NCBI RefSeq assembly: GCF_022436675.1
Contig: NZ_JAKUJZ010000004.1
Coordinates: 372,001 to 436,000, forward strand
DNA length: 64,000 nt
From: Rheinheimera hassiensis
GTDB lineage: Bacteria; Pseudomonadota; Gammaproteobacteria; Enterobacterales; Alteromonadaceae
Direction of reading: 5' to 3'
Both the position numbers and the translations under genes were made by a program. Positions 30,211-39,517 of the stretch are shown piece after piece. The notes beneath the pieces were generated by a model. That model was not told the DNA's origin. It did not search any database and was given only the letters and a program-made list of their open reading frames with translations. The stretch's first letter is position 1. The number at the start of each line of letters is the position of its first letter.

Positions 30211-32187
30211 ATGCAGCGTTGTAAACGAGTAATCCCGGTTATGGTTGTTTGCCTGATGGCTGCGTTGCAGCAGGTTAGTGCCGAAACCGTTACCCACTAT
30301 AGCCAGACTGAGCTGGTACAAATGTCTGGTCAGTCGGTGCTGGATATTATTGAACAGGTCGCCGGCTTTCGGTTTATTGACTCAAACAGCCAACGCGGCC
30401 TGAGTAATGCTAGCGGTAATGTGCTGATTAATGGCTTGCCTGTGCTTAACAAATCTCAATCTCTGGCAGATATGCTGGCCGGGCTGCCTGTCAGTCAACT
30501 TGGTGCCATGGAGGTGTATCTGGCGGGGCACCCGTTTGCAGCGGCCAGTCAATATACTCAGGTGGTCAATCTGCTTCGGCATACTGCGCAGCGCCCAATC
30601 AGCTGGCGCATAGCAGCAGGTTCTGCTTTGGGTATTCAGCAGCCGCAAGCCTTGTCGCTGCAAAGCAGCACTGGTTGGCATGGCTGGGATCATCAGCTGC
30701 AAGTCAGGCGCGAAAAAGATTTGCTGCAAAGCCACAGCCGTTTTTTCCAGGCCGGCCCTGACAATAGCCCGGATCTTAGCGGTAACGAAGATTACAGCGA
30801 CAGCACAAAAGACAGCAATCTTGCGATAACCTCTGCCCGGAAACTGCGCAATAGTTACTTGCAGCTCAATAGCCAATGGCAGGAGCAAGGGTATCAGGAG
30901 CGCTACCGGCGCAATTGGCAGCAAGATACTGTAGTAGCAACAGAAATCATCGATAGCCAGAATAAACAGCAGCAGTTTGAGTTGGGCCTGGACTGGCAAC
31001 AACAGGCAAATGACGACTACGATGGCTGGTTATGGCAAGTTGCTGGGCTATATCGCCGGCAGCGTTCAGACTATCACTCGCAGATAGATACCGCAGAGCA
31101 AGATAACAACAGCACTGAGCTGTTTAGCCAGCACAAAACACTCACTGAACAAGTGATAAAGTTCAGTAGCCAGCAAGCCACGCTGTGGTGGCAACCTGAG
31201 CTGGGGTTCGAACTTAGCCAGAACCGGCTCGATGCCAACACGCTGGTGCAGGGCATGTTAACGACCACAGTGCGAGAAAACAGGGTTGAGCCTTACATAG
31301 CCAGCAAAGTGCAGCTGAATGACCATTGGCAATGGTATGCTAAATTAACCGGCGAATATGCGACACTACAAAGTGAAACTCAGCAGTATTATCAAACGCA
31401 AAACCGCTATTTAAAGCCGTTAATTAAATTAAGCCACCAGAGTGAAAGCAGCCTGCAATCGACTTTTACGCTACAGCGTAAGGTTGAACAGCTGGACTTT
31501 GCCGACTTTATTCCGGGGCTGGATAACGATTTCGGCCGCGAGCAAGCCGGTAATGCTCAGCTAAAACCGCAGCAGAGGCTGGAGCTGAGCTACGAGTTAA
31601 ATTATGGCGTTGGCGCTGATTGGGCGCTAAATACGCAGATTTTCTGGCACAAAATTGATGATATTCATGAGTTTGTACAATTTGATACCGACTCCTGGGG
31701 GCTGGCCAATGCTGGCCAGGCAAGCTACAGCGGAGCCGATATCAAGCTTAACCTGGCCAGCCACTGGTTAGTGCAGGGCAGTGAAATAACGCTGCAGTAC
31801 AGCTTTCGCGACGCTCGCTATGCCGATCCATTAACCGGTAACCGCGCTATTTCCTGGCTAACACCACACAGTGGTGACATTGAGCTGAGAAAGAATGCTA
31901 ACGGGTATGCCTGGGGCTTGTCGGTAGATTTTGCCAATGTTGAGACGGCGTTTTATCCTGACGAGGTTTACCGCCAGAAAAGCAAGGCGACTACCGATAT
32001 CTACGCCGAGTTCAGTTTGCGCCATGGTTTGACACTGGATATAGCAATAAACAACCTGTTCGGCGCCGACTATAAGTATCAGCGAGATGTTTTTATGCCG
32101 GATCGCAGCAGTGCAATGGCTTATCGTTACCACAGCCTTGAACGCAGTGATCCCAGCTTGCTGATCGCAATCAGTGGTAATTTTTAG
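30211..32187 (+). CDS. TonB-dependent receptor-like outer-membrane protein
   Basis: 658 aa. Signal peptide to about residue 25 (LQQVSA), then a short plug-like domain (about 35-125: MSGQSVLDIIEQVAGFRFID, NVLINGLPVLNKSQSLADML) and a long, Gln-rich barrel ending in LLIAISGNF, with the C-terminal Phe. It is smaller than most TonB receptors, and I do not see a classic TonB box. The ATG at 30211 is chosen because it gives the signal peptide; a TTG 7 codons upstream is in frame. Downstream of a LytTR regulator gene. Substrate unknown. Confidence 0.8.
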   Translation: MQRCKRVIPVMVVCLMAALQQVSAETVTHYSQTELVQMSGQSVLDIIEQVAGFRFIDSNSQRGLSNASGNVLINGLPVLNKSQSLADMLAGLPVSQLGAMEVYLAGHPFAAASQYTQVVNLLRHTAQRPISWRIAAGSALGIQQPQALSLQSSTGWHGWDHQLQVRREKDLLQSHSRFFQAGPDNSPDLSGNEDYSDSTKDSNLAITSARKLRNSYLQLNSQWQEQGYQERYRRNWQQDTVVATEIIDSQNKQQQFELGLDWQQQANDDYDGWLWQVAGLYRRQRSDYHSQIDTAEQDNNSTELFSQHKTLTEQVIKFSSQQATLWWQPELGFELSQNRLDANTLVQGMLTTTVRENRVEPYIASKVQLNDHWQWYAKLTGEYATLQSETQQYYQTQNRYLKPLIKLSHQSESSLQSTFTLQRKVEQLDFADFIPGLDNDFGREQAGNAQLKPQQRLELSYELNYGVGADWALNTQIFWHKIDDIHEFVQFDTDSWGLANAGQASYSGADIKLNLASHWLVQGSEITLQYSFRDARYADPLTGNRAISWLTPHSGDIELRKNANGYAWGLSVDFANVETAFYPDEVYRQKSKATTDIYAEFSLRHGLTLDIAINNLFGADYKYQRDVFMPDRSSAMAYRYHSLERSDPSLLIAISGNF

Positions 32188-32216
32188 CCGTGACTTTACG
32201 TCCTTACGACACTGCT

Positions 32217-32786
32217 TTAGCTACTGTGTTTACGAAAGCAATCATTGTGGTGGTCATTCACCATGCCGCAGGCCTGCATATGGGCGTAAATAATAGTAGA
32301 GCCAACAAACTTAAAGCCGCGTTTTTTTAAGTCTTTGCTCATTGCATCCGATTCCGGGCTGGTAGCGCGGTAATCTGCCGGGCCGGCGATGCTGTTTTGC
32401 TGCGGTGCGCCATTTACAAAACGCCACTGATAGTTGCTAAAACTACCAAACTCGGCTTGTACCTCTAAAAACCGGGCGGCGTTGTTAATGGCAGCCGCCA
32501 CTTTTAAGCGGTTGCGAATAATGCCGGGGTTTTGCAGCAGCTCCGCGGCTTTAACTTCATCAAAAGCGGCTACTTTAACCGGGTCAAAATTGGCGAAGGC
32601 AGCACGATAGTTATCACGCTTTTTCAGTACCGTATACCAGCTAAGCCCGGCCTGGGCTGCTTCTAAGGTTAAAAACTCAAACAGCTTGTTGTCGTCATAC
32701 ACCGGTACGCCCCATTCGGTATCGTGGTAGGCAACGTAATCCGGCTTGGTTAAATCTACCCAGTGGCAGCGGCACGGTGTGTTCAT
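32217..32786 (-). CDS. tag: DNA-3-methyladenine glycosylase I
   Basis: 189 aa base-excision repair enzyme that removes 3-methyladenine from DNA. The N-terminus RCHWVDLTKPDYVAYHDTEWG holds the conserved zinc Cys and the opening motif; the other ligands lie in HMQACGMVNDHHNDC. The aromatic pocket motif AGLSWYTVLKKRDNYRAAF is present. It starts 10 bp after the M20 peptidase stop, so both share a transcript, though no functional link is clear. Confidence 0.95.
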   Translation of the reverse strand: MNTPCRCHWVDLTKPDYVAYHDTEWGVPVYDDNKLFEFLTLEAAQAGLSWYTVLKKRDNYRAAFANFDPVKVAAFDEVKAAELLQNPGIIRNRLKVAAAINNAARFLEVQAEFGSFSNYQWRFVNGAPQQNSIAGPADYRATSPESDAMSKDLKKRGFKFVGSTIIYAHMQACGMVNDHHNDCFRKHSS

Positions 32787-32796
32787 CTTAGGTTCC

Positions 32797-34104
32797 TTAT
32801 TTTTCCAGCTTGGGTGGCTGGGCCAGATAATCCAGCGCCAGGCCGGTTAGTGCCCGCACACCGTTTACCAGTGCGTCTTCGTTAACATCAAACATCGGTG
32901 AGTGGTTTGGCGGCACTTCGCTAAGCGGTTTACCTTCGGGTGAGATGCCTAAAAAGAAAAACACCCCCGGAATTTTTTGCTGATAAAATGAGAAGTCTTC
33001 GGCGCCGGTAATTGGCTTAATTGAGGCTACGCCTTTGTCACCTGCCGCCCATTTAAGGCTTGGCATGGCCCAGTTAGTTAATGCTGGGTCATTCCAAGTC
33101 ACAGCAGCAAAGTTATGGACGTGAAAGTCAGCTTCAGCGCCGCTGGCTTTGGCAATATGATCGCTGGTGTGTGCCATGCGGGCGATTAAATCTTCGCGCA
33201 TTTCACTGTCAAAGGTGCGAATGGTGCCTTCCAGCTTTACGTCATCGGGAATGATATTCCAGCGGATACCGCCATGTACCTGACCAAACGACACCACAGC
33301 CGGCGCTTTGGTAACATCAATTTGCCGTGCCGGTATCAGGTTTATTGCGCTGATCAACTGGCCGGTAACGTTTATCGGGTCGATACCGCGCCAGGGGCTG
33401 GAGCCGTGCACTTGCTTGCCCTTAACGGTAATTTGAAAGCTGTCGGCTGCGGCCATAATACCTTCGGTTTTTACCTGCAGTTGGCCGGGCTCGCCGGGCC
33501 AGACATGCAGGCCAAAAATGGCGCTTGGGCTGGGGTTAGCAAATAAGCCTTCGGCCAGCATCATCTTGGCGCCGCCTTCTTCACCGGCTGGCGGGCCTTC
33601 TTCGGCGGGCTGAAACACAAACATAATGGTACCGGCAATATCGGCTTTTTGTTTGCTTAATACTTCGGCGGCGCCCATCAGTATAGCCACATGGGCATCG
33701 TGGCCGCAGGCATGCATTACGCCGGTTTGCTGGCCGTTAAACTCGCTGATGACTTTGGATGCAAAGGCCAAGCCGGTTTGTTCGGTCACCGGCAAGGCGT
33801 CCATATCCGCGCGCAGTGCTACTACCGGGCCGGGTTTGCCGCCTGTTAAAATACCTACTACGCCGGTATGGGCTATGCCGGTGCGTACTTCTAAGCCAAG
33901 CTTTTCTAAATGCGCCGTTACTTTGGCGGCAGTGCGTACTTCACGGTTAGATAACTCCGGGTGTTGGTGAATATCACGGCGCCACTCTATAACCTTAGGC
34001 ATTACCTGTTCAATTTGCTTAGCTAACTGCGGCCGCTGCTCGGCAGCAGCTAACGGGGTATGTAACAACGGCAGTAAAGCCAGGCTTAATAGTGACCAGC
34101 GCAT
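32797..34104 (-). CDS. Secreted M20-family amidohydrolase (hippurate hydrolase-like)
   Basis: 435 aa. A signal peptide (MRWSLLSLALLPLLHTPLAAA) puts it in the periplasm. The M20D metal site is seen in MHACGHDAHVA (Cys-Gly-His), with EEGPPAGEEGGAKMM and the distal His in PNHSPMFD; the dimerisation/lid domain is in the middle (about 210-330). Members split N-acyl or N-aroyl amino acids such as hippurate and indole-3-acetyl conjugates. The substrate is not decided by sequence. The ATG at 34104 follows GGAG; the frame is open 20 codons upstream without a better site. Forms an operon with tag. Confidence 0.9.
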   Translation of the reverse strand: MRWSLLSLALLPLLHTPLAAAEQRPQLAKQIEQVMPKVIEWRRDIHQHPELSNREVRTAAKVTAHLEKLGLEVRTGIAHTGVVGILTGGKPGPVVALRADMDALPVTEQTGLAFASKVISEFNGQQTGVMHACGHDAHVAILMGAAEVLSKQKADIAGTIMFVFQPAEEGPPAGEEGGAKMMLAEGLFANPSPSAIFGLHVWPGEPGQLQVKTEGIMAAADSFQITVKGKQVHGSSPWRGIDPINVTGQLISAINLIPARQIDVTKAPAVVSFGQVHGGIRWNIIPDDVKLEGTIRTFDSEMREDLIARMAHTSDHIAKASGAEADFHVHNFAAVTWNDPALTNWAMPSLKWAAGDKGVASIKPITGAEDFSFYQQKIPGVFFFLGISPEGKPLSEVPPNHSPMFDVNEDALVNGVRALTGLALDYLAQPPKLEK

Positions 34105-34233
34105 AGTAACTCCATCATTTTTATATAGTGTTACTACCTTAAGCGCCACTGATGAAAATGGCAATTGTTGCTGGAAAATTGCTGTTAGCTTAGGTAATGT
34201 CGGACCAGTTGCTTCATAAACAGACGCAGGCCA

Positions 34234-34995
34234 ATGCAGTTACATATTATTCCGGGATATATTCAGAACATTTATCTGGTGCAGGACGCAGCCGGCTTAC
34301 TGTTGCTCGATGGTTGCAGCCGTGCCGATGTATCCACAGTGTGCGACTTTATCAGACAAAAGTTAGCTTTGCCGCTAACAGCGCTTAAGCTTATTGTGGT
34401 GACACATATGCACCCGGATCATGCCGGAGGGGCCCATCTGCTGCGCCGTAAAACAGGTGCCCGCATTGCTTGTCATCCCAAGGCGCAATTGTGGTATGCA
34501 GGGCTGTTGGGGCGCACGGCGCATATTATTGATGTTAGCTTAACCTGGTGGGTGGCCAACCGGCTGGGTAAACCCAAACGCCATATCTGGTATAACCCGA
34601 TACTAAAAGCAGATATGGTATTGGCCGACGAGCAGCACCTGCCTGATTTTCCGCACTGGCAGGTTATTTATACCCCCGGCCATACCGATCATGATTTATC
34701 GCTTATGCACCAACCCAGCAAGCAGTTGTATATTGCCGATTTAATTGTGTCGGTTAAAAAACGCCTGGTGCCACCTTATCCGGTTTGCCATCCTAACCAA
34801 TATAAACAATCACTTAAGCGGGTAAATGCGTTGCAACCCAGTCAGCTGTATTTCGCCCATTTAGCGCCCCGCACTGGCGACAGTATCAATTTTAACGATA
34901 TTCTGGCGCAGGCCCCAACCCTGCCGAAAAACCACTGGTATTCAATGCGTAACCGCATTTTGCATACGCTGGGCTGGCAAACCAACTCGCACTAA
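34234..34995 (+). CDS. MBL-fold metallohydrolase
   Basis: 253 aa soluble protein with the metallo-beta-lactamase fold. Metal ligands: THMHPDHAGG (about residues 57-66), then TPGHTDHD (~148) and IADLIV. The C-terminal half is short. No feature points to lactamase activity; relatives include glyoxalase II- and hydroxyacylhydrolase-like enzymes. It converges on ppx with a 10-bp gap and no visible terminator. An alternative frame at 34197-34388 overlaps it and is not supported. Confidence 0.85.
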   Translation: MQLHIIPGYIQNIYLVQDAAGLLLLDGCSRADVSTVCDFIRQKLALPLTALKLIVVTHMHPDHAGGAHLLRRKTGARIACHPKAQLWYAGLLGRTAHIIDVSLTWWVANRLGKPKRHIWYNPILKADMVLADEQHLPDFPHWQVIYTPGHTDHDLSLMHQPSKQLYIADLIVSVKKRLVPPYPVCHPNQYKQSLKRVNALQPSQLYFAHLAPRTGDSINFNDILAQAPTLPKNHWYSMRNRILHTLGWQTNSH

Positions 34996-35005
34996 CTACG
35001 TGGGG

Positions 35006-36544
35006 TTACCCCGGCACCACATCTACTAACCCCGGGCAATCGAGCACAAAAGCGATTTTTTTCAGCGATTTTTGCTCCAGCATTAAATCGGCCGCCAGCA
35101 AGCTTTGTTGTGCCAGCCAATCTGCGCCGAGTTTAAGTTGTAGATACTGGCTGCCGCTTTCGGCTTGTAGTTCTGGCAGCAGGTCGTCGCGGCGTTTTTG
35201 GTTTAGCAGCACTGCCAGGCGCAACAGCACCAGCAGGCATACAACCTGGGGTAATTGATACAAACTAAAGGCTGGTATTTCATCAGCGCGGATTTTACGG
35301 CGGTGAAACCGTACCAGGGTGGCGATAAGCTGCTGTTGTTCCTGGTTAAAACCGGGCAGGTTGGCATTTTGCAGAATATAGGACGAGTGTTTTTGCACAC
35401 CGGAGGAGTTAATGTGCAGGCCCACTTCGTACAAGGTGGCGGCCCAGCCCAGCAGCATAGCGTCTTCATCGGTAAGCTGCCACTGGCTACGCACCTGGCT
35501 GAACAATGTTAAAGCTGTCTGGCTAACACGCTCTGCCTGCGCCATATCAACATCGTAACGGCGTTGCAGGCTGGCCACGCTGTGTTCGCGTATATCCAGA
35601 TGCTGCAGCCGGTCACTCATTTCGTATAACACACCTTCGCGCAGGGCAGCGTCAATATAAACCAGCTGTTCTATTTGCAGTAAATTAAAGGCGGCGATAA
35701 GAATTGCCAGGCCAGAGCAAATAAGCAGCTTGCGATCATCTGTCAGGCCGGGTAAATCCAACTGATAGCTGTTTTCCTGTTGCACCAGATGCTCTTTTAG
35801 CGCCAGCAGGTGTGGCAGCTCCAGTGCGTTGCTGCTTAACCCCATGCCGACAATAATATCGCGGATGGTTTTCACCGTGCCGGACGTGCCTACCGCCTGC
35901 TGCCAGCCGGCGGCTTTAAAGCTGCTGACAATCGGTTCCAGCTCTTGCTCGGCCTGTAAAATAGCGCGGTTAAAGCGCTTGTCGCTGATTCGGCCCTGGG
36001 CAAAATGCTGCAGCGCGTAGCTGACACAACCCATATTGCGGCTGCTTAGCCTAAGTGGTTGTACACCCTCGCCAATAGCAAACTCGGTGCTACCACCGCC
36101 AATATCGATTACCAGCCGCCGGCCGGAAAAATGCTCAAAATGCGCCACGCCCTGATAAATAAAACGGGCTTCTTCCTGGCCGGAAATAACTTCTATCGGA
36201 AACGGAAACACCGCTTTGGCGCGGCGTAAAAAGGTAGCGGAATTGCGGGCCCGCCGCAGTGTGTAGGTTGCAATAACCCTCACCGACTGAGGCGCAAAGG
36301 GAATTAAGGTATCAGCAAATTGAGCCAGCACAGTCAGGCCGCGCTCTATGGCTTCTTCGCTTAATACCAGTTGTTCATTTAAGCCTTCGGCCAGTTGTAC
36401 TTTTTGTTTTTCGCGGTGTAACAGCTGGATATCTCCATCTACTACCCGTGCTATTACCATATGAAAAGAGTTTGAGCCCAGATCGACGGCTGCCATATAG
36501 GCGTGGTCGTCCGGGCGGTCTTTACTTGGCTGGTTGTCGTTCAT
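35006..36544 (-). CDS. ppx: Exopolyphosphatase
   Basis: 512 aa member of the Ppx/GppA family, which trims orthophosphate from polyphosphate ends. The actin-like ATPase fold markers are AAVDLGSNSFHMVIARV near the start, the EVISGQEEARFIYQGV segment, and DIGGGSTEF at ~150. The C-terminal HD-like region follows. GppA (pppGpp hydrolase) is a close relative, but the overlap with ppk favours Ppx. Its ATG overlaps the ppk1 stop as ATGA, so the two opposing enzymes are made together. Confidence 0.93.
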   Translation of the reverse strand: MNDNQPSKDRPDDHAYMAAVDLGSNSFHMVIARVVDGDIQLLHREKQKVQLAEGLNEQLVLSEEAIERGLTVLAQFADTLIPFAPQSVRVIATYTLRRARNSATFLRRAKAVFPFPIEVISGQEEARFIYQGVAHFEHFSGRRLVIDIGGGSTEFAIGEGVQPLRLSSRNMGCVSYALQHFAQGRISDKRFNRAILQAEQELEPIVSSFKAAGWQQAVGTSGTVKTIRDIIVGMGLSSNALELPHLLALKEHLVQQENSYQLDLPGLTDDRKLLICSGLAILIAAFNLLQIEQLVYIDAALREGVLYEMSDRLQHLDIREHSVASLQRRYDVDMAQAERVSQTALTLFSQVRSQWQLTDEDAMLLGWAATLYEVGLHINSSGVQKHSSYILQNANLPGFNQEQQQLIATLVRFHRRKIRADEIPAFSLYQLPQVVCLLVLLRLAVLLNQKRRDDLLPELQAESGSQYLQLKLGADWLAQQSLLAADLMLEQKSLKKIAFVLDCPGLVDVVPG

Positions 36545-38661
36545 TCCGTCTCGGTATTGATCAGTTGCCCTTGCTGGCGGGCCAGATATTCGTAGATCTG
36601 CTGCTGTGAGCGGATACTGCGTTTATTGCCGCGTTTAACGTAGGCATTACTTTGTTTGGCATCAATAATACGTGCCTTTACGTTGTCCCGCCACTGAATA
36701 TCTAAAGTGTCTAATACTTGTTGCTTTAAACGCACATCATATATCGGTACACCCACTTCTACCCGCTGGTCGATATTGCGGGTCATCCAGTCGGCTGACG
36801 ACAGGTAAACATCGGTTTCACCGCCGTTATGAAACACATAAATACGCGAATGCTCTAAGAAGCGGTCCAGCACCGAAATAACCCGGATATTCTGGCTTTT
36901 GCCGGGCAAGCCGGGGATAAGTGAGCACATACCGCGGATAATCATGCGAATTTTTACCCCGGCCTGGCTGGCGCGGTATAACAGGTCAACAATTTGCTGG
37001 TCAACCAGGTTGTTCACCTTAAGAAAAATTTCCGCTTTGCGGCCACTGACAGCAAAATCAATTTCGCGCTGAATAAGCTGCATCAGCCGCGGCCGGCTCC
37101 AGGTGGGCGAGACAATCAGGTGATTAAATTGGTACGGCCGATAGCTGTATTCAATAAACTCAAACACCTGGCCAACTTCTGCGGTAATTTCCTGATGGCA
37201 GGTAAATAAGCTCATATCGGTGTAAATACGTGCGGTTTTCTCGTTAAAGTTACCGGTGCCTATATGGCCATAATGCATCAGTTTGCCTTTTTCCATCCGG
37301 CTGATCAGACACAACTTAGAGTGAATTTTCAGGGTGGTTAAGCCAAATACTACCTGGATGCCGGCTTCGGTCATTTTGCGCGCCCAGTTTATATTATTTT
37401 CTTCATCAAACCGGGCTTTTAGCTCAACCACTACGGTAACTTTTTTACCGTTGCGCACCGCATCCAGCAAGGAATGAATAACGCGGGAATGCTTAGCCAC
37501 CCGGTACATGGTCATTTTAATATGCGTTACTTTGGGGTCGAACGATGCCTGGCGTACCCATTCGGTAAAATAGCCAAAGTTATGGTAAGGGTAGTGCAGC
37601 AGAATATCACCGGCGCGGATGGCGTCAAAACTGGTAGCGTACTGCTCAAATTCGGGGCTTTTCAGCGGCGGCATTGGCGGAAATTCAGTGCTTTGATGGC
37701 CGATATTCGGAAAGCTGATAAAGTCTTTAAAATTACGGTAGCGGCTGCCGGGAATTAACGAGTCAGTTGAGCTGGTGCCCAGCTGTTTGCTCAGTACTTT
37801 AAGCATTTGCTCTGGCATGGCGGCATCATACACCAGCCGCACCGGCTCAGATTTTAAGCGCTGGCGAATGCCCTTCGACATTTTATCCAACAGGCTTTGA
37901 TCCAGGGTGTCACTGATATTGTATTCGGCGTCGCGGGTCAGTTTTAACGAGTAGGCCTGAATATGGTCAAACTCAAAAAAGCCGGCAAATAAGTCGGCAA
38001 TGCAGTGCACGATAACATCGTCCAGCAGCAATATTTGCCGCCGGTAGTGGCCGTTTTTCTTGCGGGTATTTAAATGCAGTGGCAACTCAATAAAACGCGA
38101 TAATTCATTGGTAGGCACCTGCACTATGGCATATTCCGGTTTGCCATTGCCGGTCATTTCTACCATCAGATAAGTCGTGTTGTCCTCCAGCGCCTTGGGT
38201 AAACTAACTTCGTCACCCGACAGAATCATCGGCGAAATATGTTTGATTACTTCGTCGCGAAAATAACTGCGCACCCAGCCGGACTGTAGCTCAGTGAGTT
38301 TGAAATTATCTATTAATTCAATATTATGCTTGCGAAGCTCCAGCTGAATATCCAGATAAATAGCGTTAAAACGCTGGCCCAGCTGTAATACCCGTTGCTG
38401 AATTTCCTGCATTAGCTCTTCAGCATCTTCCTGTTCGCTTTGCTGGTACTTTTTCAGCAGAATGCGGCGTTTCACGTCGGCTACCCGCACGCGGAAAAAT
38501 TCGTCCATATTATTGGAATAAATGCCGAGAAAACGTAAGCGCTCTATCGGTGGGTTGCGCTCGTCGGCGGCTTCCTGCAGCACCCTGCCGTTAAAAGATA
38601 ACCAGCTAAGCTCGCGGGGGTAAAGCGGAAATTCGCTGTTGGCAGCGTCGGTGTGTTCCAT
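36541..38661 (-). CDS. ppk1: Polyphosphate kinase 1
   Basis: 706 aa enzyme that makes polyphosphate reversibly from ATP. The N-terminal domain begins FPLYPRELSWLSFNGRVLQEA. The two PLD-like domains carry the catalytic His in LTTLKIHSKLCLI and the second motif in MTRNIDQRVEVGVPI. GHIGTGNFNEKTARIYTD is also present. The length is normal for the family. Pho-box-like repeats lie 35-63 bp upstream, so polyP synthesis probably responds to PhoB. First gene of ppk1-ppx. Confidence 0.97.
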   Translation of the reverse strand: MEHTDAANSEFPLYPRELSWLSFNGRVLQEAADERNPPIERLRFLGIYSNNMDEFFRVRVADVKRRILLKKYQQSEQEDAEELMQEIQQRVLQLGQRFNAIYLDIQLELRKHNIELIDNFKLTELQSGWVRSYFRDEVIKHISPMILSGDEVSLPKALEDNTTYLMVEMTGNGKPEYAIVQVPTNELSRFIELPLHLNTRKKNGHYRRQILLLDDVIVHCIADLFAGFFEFDHIQAYSLKLTRDAEYNISDTLDQSLLDKMSKGIRQRLKSEPVRLVYDAAMPEQMLKVLSKQLGTSSTDSLIPGSRYRNFKDFISFPNIGHQSTEFPPMPPLKSPEFEQYATSFDAIRAGDILLHYPYHNFGYFTEWVRQASFDPKVTHIKMTMYRVAKHSRVIHSLLDAVRNGKKVTVVVELKARFDEENNINWARKMTEAGIQVVFGLTTLKIHSKLCLISRMEKGKLMHYGHIGTGNFNEKTARIYTDMSLFTCHQEITAEVGQVFEFIEYSYRPYQFNHLIVSPTWSRPRLMQLIQREIDFAVSGRKAEIFLKVNNLVDQQIVDLLYRASQAGVKIRMIIRGMCSLIPGLPGKSQNIRVISVLDRFLEHSRIYVFHNGGETDVYLSSADWMTRNIDQRVEVGVPIYDVRLKQQVLDTLDIQWRDNVKARIIDAKQSNAYVKRGNKRSIRSQQQIYEYLARQQGQLINTETE

Positions 38662-38695
38662 GATCCAGCTCCTGACTACAACTGGCTATTACTCT

Positions 38696-38724
38696 ATGGC
38701 AGTTTTATGACAATAAGATGAACG
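38696..38724 (-). promoter_or_regulatory. Pho-box array upstream of ppk1
   Basis: On the minus strand, three units at 11-bp period read CGTTCAT, TTGTCAT and CTGCCAT, separated by CTTA and AAAA. The central unit is near consensus. The array ends 35 bp before the ppk1 ATG, where a PhoB site would overlap the -35 region. Confidence 0.7.
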
Positions 38725-38743
38725 CAGCCGCGGTGCGGCTGCG
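38723..38743 (-). other. GC-rich hairpin between the GcvR-like gene and ppk1
   Basis: CGCAGCCGC and GCGGCTGCG form a perfect 9-bp stem with a 3-nt loop, 9 bp beyond the GcvR-like stop. The sequence after it on the minus strand is not a clean U-tract, so it is a weak terminator candidate. Confidence 0.45.
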
Positions 38744-38752
38744 GTATAAATG

Positions 38753-39259
38753 TCAGATCTGAGTTTCAATATCTACAACAATATCTGTGGCAATAGCTTC
38801 CAGTGCCCGCACCACTTCATCACGGCTAACACTGGAGGGCAGCTCTACTGTTGCTACGGCATTAAATAACGGCACTCCCCAGTTTGGCGCACTTTGTTTA
38901 CTACTTTCAAAGTGCACTATGTTGGTACCTTTGTGCTTAATAACTGATGACAGCTCGCGCACTATGCCCGGGCGGTCGTTGCCGGTAATCACAAATTTCA
39001 GATGCTGCTGCTCGTTCAGGCTGCTGGCAATGCCGTGCTGAATTTTAATATCCAGATCAGTGATTTTTTCCAGAGCCGCGGTAAGCTCGGCTAAATCCTG
39101 CTCGGCAACTTCTACTTGCAAGATACCGGCAAAATAACCTGCCAGATGGCTGAGGTTGCTGGCCATCCAATTGCCATTATGAGTGCTGACTACTGTTGCC
39201 AGAGTCTCGACCAAACCTGCTTTATCTTTACCAATTAATGTCAGTACTAACTGCTTCAT
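38753..39259 (-). CDS. ACT-domain protein, GcvR-like (glycine cleavage system transcriptional repressor family)
   Basis: 168 aa made of two ACT domains (about 3-75: VLTLIGKDKAGLVETLATVV; about 88-165: FVITGNDRPGIVRELSSVI). ACT pairs bind amino acids; GcvR binds glycine and controls GcvA in E. coli. No gcvA, gcvTHP or bcp gene is near, so the gcvR role is not shown here. It lies between ppk1 and the second phoU, reading with ppk1. Confidence 0.82.
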   Translation of the reverse strand: MKQLVLTLIGKDKAGLVETLATVVSTHNGNWMASNLSHLAGYFAGILQVEVAEQDLAELTAALEKITDLDIKIQHGIASSLNEQQHLKFVITGNDRPGIVRELSSVIKHKGTNIVHFESSKQSAPNWGVPLFNAVATVELPSSVSRDEVVRALEAIATDIVVDIETQI

Positions 39260-39517
39260 GCGCTATTTTCCTGTCAGACTTAAATTAGCGTGTCGGCCAT
39301 AAACACCGTAGTTTGCCGCTTACACGACCTGAGTGTAGCGCTTGCCACTGATTTTTTAAATGTAACCCATAACATTATTTGTAAATTTAGTAAGTTAAGC
39401 CTGCTGGTTTGCAGCTTTGCTGGCACTACCGTTGCCTTTCTGACTATACTTAAGCCGTTTTCGCGATTGTTAAACCAGTTGCCTTTCACCTTATCAGACA
39501 CATGCACGGAGTTCGCA

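Noticed and set aside
31205-31216. tRNA T-loop-like GGGTTCGAAC
   Set aside because: Lies inside the TonB receptor coding frame, with no acceptor or anticodon stem around it.
34197-34388. Small open frame overlapping the start of the MBL-fold gene
   Set aside because: Its translation lacks homology and it overlaps a well supported gene in another frame.
39290-39517. Upstream in-frame extension of the second PhoU
   Set aside because: Translation has no PhoU similarity, and a GTG with a good ribosome site at 39518 gives the normal family N-terminus.
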